DNA from: Desulfovibrio piger ATCC 29098
GTDB taxonomy: Bacteria > Desulfobacterota > Desulfovibrionia > Desulfovibrionales > Desulfovibrionaceae
NCBI RefSeq assembly: GCF_000156375.1
Contig: NZ_DS996351.1
Location: 148,683-193,265 of the forward strand
Length of the DNA: 44,583 bases
Direction of reading: 5' to 3'
Shown here: positions 1 to 7,134 of the stretch, in pieces
How the letters are laid out: each line of letters begins with the position of its first letter
How positions within the stretch are numbered: position 1 is the first letter of the stretch
Program-made: the position numbers and the translations under genes
The notes under the pieces: model-generated
Seen by the model: only the letters and a program-made list of their open reading frames with translations
What the model was told of the DNA's origin: nothing
Database searches by the model: none

Positions 1-1180
1 GGACCAGCGGCACGAACACACCGGTGGTGATGATGTCCGAAGCGATCCAGGTGATCTCGAAGATGGAGCGGATGCGCAGGGCGATGAGGATGCCCACGGC
101 CACGATGGCCAGCGTAGCCAGCCGGGACAGGCGCAAACGGGTCTTTTCATCGTAGCTGCCGGGGAGAAGGTCCATGACCAGGGTCATGGCGCCGGTGTTG
201 ATGAGGGAATCCATGGTGGACATGATGGCCGCCGAGATGCCCACGAAGACCACCGCCGCCAGCAGGGGCGACATGGAGCTTTCCACCAGGGCGGTCACCA
301 CGCCGCCCTTGGGCAGGGTATCGAACAGGACGATGCCCGCCATGCCGGTGAGGACCACGATCAGGTACAGCGGGATGTAGACGAAAAAGCTCATGACCGT
401 CATGCGCCGGGCATCCCGTGTGTCGCGCGTGGCCGAGATGCGCTGCCAGACATTGGCCTGGATCATCCACGAACAGCCGAAGGTGATGACGTACATCAGG
501 TATTTGGGGGCACCTGCGGTCAGGCTCATGAATTCCGGCTTGCCGCTGCGGGCCGCTGCTTCCGCGATGGGGGCCAGACCTCCGCATTCCTGCATGGCCA
601 CCACGAAGACGGCCAGGGCGGACAGGAGCAGCAGCACGAACTGGATGATGTCCGTGAGCACCACGCCGCGAAAGCCTCCGAACATGGAATAGACCAGCAC
701 GATGAGCGTCTCGGCCAGCACGCCGCCCTCATAGCCCATGCCGAGGAAGGTCCCGAAAAAGTCCCCTACGGCCACCATCTGCGAGGCGGCGGAAAACAGC
801 ATGAAGAACAGGATCATCAGCGCCAGCAGCCGCGCCACGGGGCGGGAATAGCGGGCCTCCATCATGGCGCCCTGGGTCAGATAGCCCACGCTGCGGATGG
901 CCCGCGCGCCCAGGCCCATGAGCAAGGTGGCCACCAGCACGGGCACGCCGTAGTACCAGAACGCCCCCATGCCGTCGGCAAAGGCCAGATCCGCCGTGGA
1001 CAGGGCCGAGCCCCCGCCCCACCACGAAGCGATGAAGGTGATGGACAGGGCCCAGAACGGCAGGCTGCGCCCGGCAAAAAAGTAGTCTTCCACGTCGCTG
1101 TTCTTTTTTTCCTTGAGGACGACCAGCAGCAGGGTGGCAAAATAGAGGATGAGGCCGATAAGGGAGGCGGTCTTGAGCAT
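1..1180 (-). CDS. Sodium:solute symporter (SSS family), 3' part missing
   Basis: The reading frame runs uninterrupted from an ATG at 1180 to the window edge, giving 393 residues without the C-terminus. The protein is strongly hydrophobic with repeated membrane segments. Near residues 25-70 it has the SSS-type start: a DYFFAGRSLP stretch followed by a tryptophan- and glycine-rich WWGGGSALS stretch. SSS proteins use the sodium gradient to import small organic solutes across the inner membrane; the substrate here cannot be told. The start has only a weak ribosome site. The gene lies 51 bases after the MarR-family gene on the same strand, so the two are probably one operon and the regulator may respond to the transported compound. 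No internal break is seen. Confidence 0.85.
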   Translation of the reverse strand, partial: MLKTASLIGLILYFATLLLVVLKEKKNSDVEDYFFAGRSLPFWALSITFIASWWGGGSALSTADLAFADGMGAFWYYGVPVLVATLLMGLGARAIRSVGYLTQGAMMEARYSRPVARLLALMILFFMLFSAASQMVAVGDFFGTFLGMGYEGGVLAETLIVLVYSMFGGFRGVVLTDIIQFVLLLLSALAVFVVAMQECGGLAPIAEAAARSGKPEFMSLTAGAPKYLMYVITFGCSWMIQANVWQRISATRDTRDARRMTVMSFFVYIPLYLIVVLTGMAGIVLFDTLPKGGVVTALVESSMSPLLAAVVFVGISAAIMSTMDSLINTGAMTLVMDLLPGSYDEKTRLRLSRLATLAIVAVGILIALRIRSIFEITWIASDIITTGVFVPLV

Positions 1181-1231
1181 GAGGATTCCGCGGAAGGCTG
1201 AAGGTGGCGGGAACGGGAAAGGCAGGACGGT

Positions 1232-1669
1232 TCAACGGGCCAGGTTGTGCAGGATGCCGTCCAGCAGCGTCATGCAGGCGGCCTGGTCCGCAGGCGGGAT
1301 GTCCTGCCAGAGCCTGCGGTGCAGCGCTGCGGAGATGTCCGTCTGGACTTGGCGCAGAGCCTCGCCCCTCTGGCTCAGGGACACCAGCTGCACCCGTGCG
1401 TCCTGGTCTGAAGGCCGGCGCCGGCAGTAGCCGCGCTCCTGCAGGGTATCCACAAGGCCCGTGACCGTATTCTTCTTGCGGCCTATGCGCCGGGCCAGCG
1501 TGCTCATGGGCTGGGGAGATTCCTCGAACAGGGCATGGAGCACGGCCCCGTGGGCGGGCAGCAGATCGGTGATACCGCGGCGGGCAAGCTCGTCACAGAT
1601 ATGCTGGTTGACCCGTTCCCGGATGCGGGAAAGCAGATCGATGATGTCATTGGGGGAGGTGGCAGGCAT
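1232..1669 (-). CDS. MarR-family transcriptional regulator
   Basis: The 145-residue protein has the usual MarR size and layout: an N-terminal dimerisation helix, a winged helix-turn-helix at about residues 50-100 (STLARRIGRKKNTVTGLVDTL as recognition region, then the wing with RRRPSDQDARVQLVSLSQRG), and a C-terminal helix. The DxR wing motif is present. MarR proteins bind short palindromes as dimers and release DNA on binding small ligands. AGGA lies just upstream of the ATG at 1669. It is followed by the symporter gene, its most likely target, and preceded by a perfect palindrome overlapping a likely promoter, which suggests autorepression. The ligand is unknown. Confidence 0.9.
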   Translation of the reverse strand: MPATSPNDIIDLLSRIRERVNQHICDELARRGITDLLPAHGAVLHALFEESPQPMSTLARRIGRKKNTVTGLVDTLQERGYCRRRPSDQDARVQLVSLSQRGEALRQVQTDISAALHRRLWQDIPPADQAACMTLLDGILHNLAR

Positions 1670-1699
1670 GGGATTCCTCGCACAGGAAATGGGGCGTTT

Positions 1700-1719
1700 T
1701 TAGTTCGTGGGCGAACTAA
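1700..1719. promoter_or_regulatory. Candidate MarR operator (perfect inverted repeat)
   Basis: Arms TTAGTTCG and CGAACTAA are exact reverse complements separated by TGGG. The site lies 31 bases upstream of the marR-like start codon and overlaps the presumed -10 of that promoter (1716-1721). Size and position fit a MarR dimer site. Binding itself is inferred. Confidence 0.6.
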
Positions 1720-1744
1720 TCGCACAAATATGCTGGAAAATCAA
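1716..1744 (-). promoter_or_regulatory. Candidate promoter of the marR-symporter operon
   Basis: Read on the minus strand, TTGATT (1744-1739) and GATTAG (1721-1716) are separated by exactly 17 bases. The -35 is fair and the -10 weak. The -10 is covered by the palindrome at 1700-1719. Confidence 0.35.
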
Positions 1745-1754
1745 ATAGGAAGCT

Positions 1755-1783
1755 TTGACTTAACTTTTTATATATTATTTGAT
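1755..1783 (+). promoter_or_regulatory. Candidate promoter of the dnd operon
   Basis: TTGACT (1755-1760) and TTTGAT (1778-1783) are 17 bases apart in a very AT-rich stretch (about 1735-1805). A perfect TATAAT also occurs at 1791-1796 but without a good -35. The transcript would have a leader of roughly 90 bases before dndC. Confidence 0.4.
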
Positions 1784-1882
1784 ATTTATTTATAATTATT
1801 GCGAATTATGCTGGTATTACTTTTGCCAGCAGAACAACAGGAAAAAGGCAACTAAGCTACTTTTCCATAAAGTGAAGGATTC

Positions 1883-3007
1883 ATGGATAGTTGTGCCCTT
1901 GAGGCCAGTGTTGCGTATGAGGATTTGGTGGGGAGCGTGCTTCATGCTTACCGAGATGATTCCCAGAATTACCCCTGGATAGTGGGGTTTTCCGGTGGCA
2001 AGGACAGTACGCTTGTAGCCCATCTTGTCTTTGACGCCGTGATGCAGGTGGCCCCTCGCAGGCGAAACAGACAAATCTATTTTGTTTCCAATGATACGCT
2101 GGTGGAAAGTCCCTTTGTGACCCGGCAGGTGCAGGAACAGTTCGATATGGTGCAGTGCGCTGCGGACTGTTTTTCTTTACCGATAACCACCGTCATCACC
2201 CGGCCTAAGCTGGAACATACCTTTTGGGTGCTGCTTATCGGCAAAGGCTATCCCTGCCCCAACCAGAAGATGCGCTGGTGTACGGACAGACTGAAAATCA
2301 AGCCCACTTCCCAGTTCATCTTGGACAATGTTTCCCGTTTCGGGTCGGCCATTATTGTGCTGGGTGTCCGCAAGGATGAGAGCTCTAGTCGCCGTCAAAG
2401 TATCGAACGGCACAAAAATCTGGAGAATTCGTACCTCACACCACATGGCACCTTGCGCGGGGCCTTTATCTATCGCCCCATCGTGGAGCTGACCACCAGT
2501 GATGTCTGGTATCTGTTGGGGCATTATGATCCCCCGTGGGGCGGGACGCATGAAAAGCTGATTCAGATGTACCGGGATGCCGAGGGGGGGGAATGTCCCA
2601 TGGTGTTGAGCCAGGAAGAGGCGCCGGGCTGTGGCACCAGCTCCAGTCGCTTCGGCTGCTGGGCCTGTACTGTGGTCAACAAGGACAAAAGCCTGCAAGG
2701 CTTTGTGAACTCCGGGCAGAAAAAATACCAGCTGCTCATTGATTTTCGGGACTGGCTCCAAGCCATCCGCAACGATCCTGCTTATCGGCAGGCGCGACGG
2801 CGCAACGGCCAGCTAACCTTTCTGGCTTCGGGAAGAATCATGGGGGGGCCATTCACCCTCAAGGCCCGGCAGGAGATTCTTCAGCGCTTGTTAGATGTTC
2901 AGGAACAATACGGCGAGCCTTTGATTTCCGAAGAAGAGACCCGCTTGATCCGGGAACTGTGGGCCACGGAGATAGCGGAAAAGTTTTCACGAGGTTGTGA
3001 TGAATAA
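1883..3007 (+). CDS. dndC: DNA phosphorothioation protein DndC (PAPS-reductase-like, Fe-S)
   Basis: The 374-residue protein begins with the ATP-pyrophosphatase P-loop SGGKDS at residues 37-42 and belongs to the PAPS reductase superfamily. Cysteines at 125, 133, 238, 250, 259 and 262 include the motif SRFGCWACTVV, which I recognise from DndC rather than from sulfate-assimilation CysH enzymes; several of these should hold an iron-sulfur cluster. In Dnd systems DndC activates the modification reaction that replaces a non-bridging phosphate oxygen of DNA with sulfur delivered by a cysteine desulfurase. The ATG at 1883 follows a GAAGGA ribosome site. The gene overlaps the next start by a few bases, showing a tight operon. 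Base composition is more AT-rich than the neighbouring host-type genes, which fits horizontal transfer. It is at the short end for DndC. Confidence 0.88.
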   Translation: MDSCALEASVAYEDLVGSVLHAYRDDSQNYPWIVGFSGGKDSTLVAHLVFDAVMQVAPRRRNRQIYFVSNDTLVESPFVTRQVQEQFDMVQCAADCFSLPITTVITRPKLEHTFWVLLIGKGYPCPNQKMRWCTDRLKIKPTSQFILDNVSRFGSAIIVLGVRKDESSSRRQSIERHKNLENSYLTPHGTLRGAFIYRPIVELTTSDVWYLLGHYDPPWGGTHEKLIQMYRDAEGGECPMVLSQEEAPGCGTSSSRFGCWACTVVNKDKSLQGFVNSGQKKYQLLIDFRDWLQAIRNDPAYRQARRRNGQLTFLASGRIMGGPFTLKARQEILQRLLDVQEQYGEPLISEEETRLIRELWATEIAEKFSRGCDE

Positions 3008-3203
3008 CGATGAATTGAAAGATCTGCCTCTGTGGGGAGATCCTGAGACCAATGCTCTGTTTGAACAGCTGTGCAAGGAGTCTGGTATCCCTTCCTCACA
3101 GATTCGTGCGCTTCTGGCTTTGCAACGACGCTTCAATCATATGGAAAGAGCGCGCGGAATCTATGAGGAAATGGACAACTGTCTGTCGCAGGGAGAATTT
3201 TGA
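3000..3203 (+). CDS. Small Dnd-associated protein between dndC and dndD
   Basis: This is a 67-residue acidic, probably all-helical protein with no cysteines and no membrane segment. The ATG at 3000 is preceded by GAGG and lies inside the end of dndC; its TGA shares a base with the dndD start (TGATG), so all three genes should be translationally coupled. I do not recognise a domain. The residues LPLWGDPETNALFEQLCKES followed by a helix rich in R and Q suggest a protein-binding adapter. Its place inside the dnd operon suggests a partner of DndC or DndD, but that is inference. Confidence 0.72.
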   Translation: MNNDELKDLPLWGDPETNALFEQLCKESGIPSSQIRALLALQRRFNHMERARGIYEEMDNCLSQGEF

Positions 3204-5237
3204 TGCGTATTTCCTATTTAAAGCTTGTTAATTTCAAGTCATATAAAAATCAGATCTTCGAGTTTCCCCCAAGCAGAGAGGACAAGAACCTGATTCTTGT
3301 GGGGGGATTGAATGGTTTTGGCAAAACTTCCTTTTTAGAAGCCTTGTATCTTGGCCTTTATGGGGCACAGGCCCTGCACTATCTTGGACGGGCCGGTTTC
3401 AATCTTGATAAGAAGAAAGAAAATTACAGCAAGTTTTTGAACCGTGCCTTCTGTGGAATTGCAGATACGGACAGTATGTCCATCACTATTGAATTTGTTG
3501 ACGACGATAATAATGGCTATCGGATTACGCGAACCTGGCATTTTGATAATAATCGCCATTGGGATGGCGATACAAATGATATCAGGGTGTTTTCTGTGCA
3601 GAGTGGGGTCTGTCGCCGTCCTGTGAATCCTGACGAATGGGACAATGTATTGGCCAATGACTTTTTGCCAGCAAATCTTGCACCGTTCTTTTTCTTCGAT
3701 GGTGAGGAAATCAAAGAACTTGCTGCCGAAAGTATGGTCAAGCAGGTCAAAGTCGGTATAGAGACATTTCTTGGTGTTGTTGAGCTGTATCAGCTTCAGA
3801 AGAGACTACGTGAGTATAATATAAATAGAGGGCGAAATGTAACAGAGGATAATAAGGATACAGTTAAGCGTCTTGATAAAGAATTGCAAAGTCTTGATTT
3901 ACGTATCAAGAAAAATGAAGAAAAAGAGAACGAACTCCACGAAAAGCAGAAAACTATCGAGCGGGAGATCCAGCGGGTACAGGACAGAATGATCACGCTT
4001 GGAGGTTCTGACGGCAGTATCGCATCCATCAAATCGTTGACGGAAGACATCAATACCTACAGAAACTTGATAGATGCAACGCGCAAAGAACTCAGCGAGC
4101 TCCTTTGTAAAAAACTTGCCTTGCACCTTATGGCGTCCACAACGGTGCATTCCTTCTTCGAGCAGGCACGTAGGGAACAGGCGACCCGTCAATGGCGGCG
4201 GAAATGTGCCGCCCTGGAAGCCCAGAGAGAGAAGTTCCTGGCCAGCTTTATGGCGATGGATGCATACACGCCACCTTTGGATGAAATCCAGAAAGGACAG
4301 ATGCGCAAGGCTGTCTGTACGGCTTGGGAGGGGATGTTTTTTCCCATGCCTGCTGATTGTGCGGAGAAGTGTCTACACGACTACTTGAGTGATGACCAAT
4401 TGAAGAGGGTTAGTCAGCTGTATGAAAAAACACGTGTGGGTCGCCGGGAAATTTTTGCCAAGCGCGATGAGCTTGCCAGCCATGAGCGGCAGTTGCAAAG
4501 CCTGAACATGCAACTGGCCAAGCTGGAAGGTCTGGACAGTTCCGGCAAGCTGGTCGAAGAGCTGAAGGCTGATATGGAAAAATACACAGGTTTACGTGAT
4601 GCCTGCATAAAGGAGCAGACGACCGTCGAAAACCAGCTCATAGCCGACAGGGCGGCCTACCCGCAGAAAAAAGCCGAATATGAAAAAGCCTACCATCAAT
4701 ATATGCAGAATGTTCCCATGCATACATTGCTGGGCAGGGCGAGGCGTATAGAGAATTTTATTGTAAAAATTGATCCCTGGACTGTATCCTGTAAAGAAGA
4801 AGCAGCTTCAGGAGGAGCTGACACGAGTTTTTCGAACTCTTTCCCACAAGCATCATGTGGAGCGTATCACGCTGGATGACAATGCAACGGCACATTTGTG
4901 GGGAAAGGACGGCAAAGAGCTGGATTTTGACAAATCTGCAGGCGAATCCCAGATTTTTGCAACAGCTCTGATTCTTGCTTTGGCAAATCTTTCTGGCTTG
5001 AATGCTCCTATGATCGTGGATACGCCGCTTGGCCGTCTGGACAGCCTGCATCGTGAAAAGATGCTGCAATTCTGGACGGAAACGGACCGTCAGGTGATTT
5101 TGTTGAGCCAGGATGAGGAAATCGACAGGGCGCAGTTCGAGCAGCTCAAGCCCTTCATCCTCAAGTCTTATTTGCTAACCCATACGGATATGGGCAAGGG
5201 GATCGGTCTGACTGTGGCCCGTGAAGGATATTTTTAG
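3203..5237 (+). pseudogene. dndD: DndD, SMC/Rad50-like ATPase, interrupted by a frameshift
   Basis: The first frame (3203-4879) begins MRISYLKLVNFKSY, typical of Rad50/SMC-like N-termini, with Walker A GGLNGFGKT at residues 34-42 and charged coiled-coil stretches around residues 190-290 and 410-510. The ABC signature (SAGESQIFA), Walker B (APMIVDTPLGRLD) and H-loop region are in another frame, open from about 4770 to 5237. Joining them by dropping one A from the run at 4765-4769 gives about 678 residues, the normal DndD size, and the junction then reads sensibly (VKLIPGLYPVKKK). The residues after the junction in the first frame look random. As written, the ATPase lacks half its catalytic site. 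Cause: true mutation, assembly error or, less likely, programmed +1 shifting. DndD supplies the ATPase, and possibly DNA-nicking, function of the modification complex. The ATG at 3203 is preferred to the TTG just before it. Confidence 0.85.
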
Positions 5238-5250
5238 GTAGGTACTTGCC

Positions 5251-6795
5251 ATGCAATTCAGTATCAGTGAATTTTTTCTGACGAAATTTTCCATAGGCCG
5301 CAGCGGGGCGAGTCTAACCAAAGATTTTAGGGGGAGGCTTGGTCTGGCAACCAATTATGAGGTGGCCCGTCTGGCCATTGGCCTTTCCATGACGCAGGGG
5401 ACATATCCTCCTAAAAATGCTTCAGGAAGTGGATTAACCATTTGGAGTGGTACACTGTTCGATCATGATGACTATTCCTTATGGATAGGTCTGCTCATCA
5501 CCAACTATGTACAGTTTCATCCCGAAAGAGCAGGCAGTATTTCTATGGAGTTATTCCAAGAAATCGTGCAGACCCACTGGGATAATGGTCTGACCATCAT
5601 GCAGGATGTCTGGGAAAAATCCGGTGAGGATTCAAACAAATTTTGGGATATCCTGCTTCATAGTTATGCGGATATTCCCGATGAAGTGGCGCCCGTCATT
5701 GATTCCGCCCCCGATTCTTCCCCCTCTTTTGCCGCAGGAGCCGTGCGCCTCGTACTGGGCAAGGTGCTGCGCAAGAACGGTGAAACGGGTGATGAGTTCG
5801 TTCATGAGGTCAACGGTGCAGGCTATGCGCCGCACATCGCCATCATGGGGCAGGCCGGCTCGGGTAAGACGCGCGTCATGACGCATATCTTGCAGCAGAT
5901 GAAAAAACAGGCCCAGTGTCCTGCCATTTTGGTGGATTTGGGCAAGGGAGATTTAGGGTGTAATAATGCCCTGATTCAGTCGCTGGGCGCTACCGTGCTT
6001 TCCGTGCCGGAACAACCCATCCCGTTGGACATGTTCCATGTGGCTGACATGTCCGACACCAACTTGACCACAGCGGCTATGGAAAATTTCCGTGACGCTT
6101 TCGCCCAGGTGGCAGGCAAGCTGGGGCCCAAGCAAAGTGATAATATCGCCGAGGCCCTGCTGCCCCTGTTCCGTACCCAGCAACGCATCACCTTCCAGAA
6201 GATTAAAGAGACTGTAGATACTTTTTACGCTGACAACGGGCTTTCCAAGGATAGCGTGGTCTCCACGGTTAATAGCCTCACCCTTCGTGAACTCTTCCGG
6301 CCGGAGCTTTCGCCGGATGAATTTTTCCGTAAAAGCTGGGTCATTACCTTTGCCAATGCCCGTACAGAGGTCAAAACTTTTGCTGTCTGCCTGTTATTGT
6401 CTGCGCTGGACTTCTACTTCAAGCGTCAGCCTGAAGCCGCGCTGGATGCAGACGGCTATCGCTCATTACAGCTGGTGCTGGCCATTGATGAAGCCCGGGA
6501 ACTGCTAGGTATGAATCATGTGGGCCTGGCAAATAATATTCGCCTGCACCGTTCCAAGGGCCTTTCTGTAATTTTGGTTTCCCAGAGCCCAGATGACTAT
6601 GACGGTAAGAAAGATGATTATCTGGAAAATATTGGCCTGCCTCTCTGTCTCAAGACTAATGCGGCCAGTCCGCGTAGCCTGAAGAATATGTTTAAGGGAG
6701 ACGTCAATTTTGCTTCCTTGCAACCTGGGACTTGCTATAGCGTAGACGCCAGAGCCAGTAGACCGGTTTTACTGAAACTGCAATTCGATAACTAG
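5251..6795 (+). CDS. DndE-like domain fused to a HerA/FtsK-type ATPase
   Basis: The 514-residue protein has two parts. Residues 1 to about 140 resemble DndE: a basic segment followed by NYEVARLAIGLSM, as in DndE where this helix aids tetramer formation and binding of nicked DNA. From about 155 onward it is a P-loop ATPase: Walker A GQAGSGKT near residue 200, Walker B-like LVLAIDEARELL near 410, and a VILVSQSP segment near 435, the layout of HerA/FtsK/TraG-type DNA motors. Stand-alone DndE is only about 110-130 residues, so this is a fusion. It starts 13 bases after dndD and closes the operon just before a strong terminator. I infer a modification subunit able to move along DNA. DndH-type proteins also carry such motors, but this one is far shorter. 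Confidence 0.75.
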   Translation: MQFSISEFFLTKFSIGRSGASLTKDFRGRLGLATNYEVARLAIGLSMTQGTYPPKNASGSGLTIWSGTLFDHDDYSLWIGLLITNYVQFHPERAGSISMELFQEIVQTHWDNGLTIMQDVWEKSGEDSNKFWDILLHSYADIPDEVAPVIDSAPDSSPSFAAGAVRLVLGKVLRKNGETGDEFVHEVNGAGYAPHIAIMGQAGSGKTRVMTHILQQMKKQAQCPAILVDLGKGDLGCNNALIQSLGATVLSVPEQPIPLDMFHVADMSDTNLTTAAMENFRDAFAQVAGKLGPKQSDNIAEALLPLFRTQQRITFQKIKETVDTFYADNGLSKDSVVSTVNSLTLRELFRPELSPDEFFRKSWVITFANARTEVKTFAVCLLLSALDFYFKRQPEAALDADGYRSLQLVLAIDEARELLGMNHVGLANNIRLHRSKGLSVILVSQSPDDYDGKKDDYLENIGLPLCLKTNAASPRSLKNMFKGDVNFASLQPGTCYSVDARASRPVLLKLQFDN

Positions 6796-6825
6796 GCTAT
6801 CTTCCACAGTTAGCGAGCGCATAGA

Positions 6826-6865
6826 AAGAACGCGGGGCATTGTGCGATGTCCCGCTTTTTCTTTG
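6826..6865 (+). terminator. Terminator of the dnd operon
   Basis: GCGGGGCAT (6832-6840) pairs with ATGTCCCGC (6847-6855) with one G-T wobble and a six-base loop. It is followed by a TTTTTCTTT run and preceded by an A-rich stretch. It lies about 35 bases after the last dnd stop codon. Confidence 0.8.
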
Positions 6866-6923
6866 CCATTTTCCATTTCCTGGAACATCCATATGGGATA
6901 ACAGGCAAAAAGGAGATGCTTTC

Positions 6924-7118
6924 ATGGACAAGAATGGGCCTGTCTTCCCCTGTCCGCATTGTGGTTCCCGCCATACGGAACTGAGCCGGGCAAGCCTGCC
7001 TTTTCTGCCGGAATGGCTGCACCATCTGTTGCCCGTGTCCGGGACATGCCCTGCGCAAGGCAGGATCATCCTCATCTGCAAGGATTGCGGGAAAAGGTGC
7101 GTCATGTATATCATGTAG
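6924..7118 (+). CDS. Small zinc-ribbon protein, function unknown
   Basis: The 64-residue protein has two cysteine pairs, CPHCG at residues 10-14 and CKDCGK near 54-59, spaced as in a zinc ribbon. The ATG at 6924 is chosen because AGGAG lies 10 bases before it; an earlier in-frame start has no ribosome site and would overlap the dnd terminator. Its stop is only 16 bases before the NERD-helicase gene, so the two are probably co-transcribed. It might bind nucleic acid or the helicase, but nothing in the sequence proves that. Confidence 0.65.
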   Translation: MDKNGPVFPCPHCGSRHTELSRASLPFLPEWLHHLLPVSGTCPAQGRIILICKDCGKRCVMYIM

Positions 7119-7134
7119 GGGGAGGGCCCCTGCC

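Noticed and set aside
2635-2645. An 11-base match to the 3' end of tRNA-Thr (CACCAGCTCCA), as if an attachment site
   Set aside because: It lies in a conserved part of dndC, is short and has no integrase nearby; chance is the simplest reading.
4765-4769. Programmed frameshift site in dndD
   Set aside because: A run of five A is short for slippage, the needed shift is +1, and no stimulatory structure is evident; a mutation or sequence error is more likely, though not excluded.
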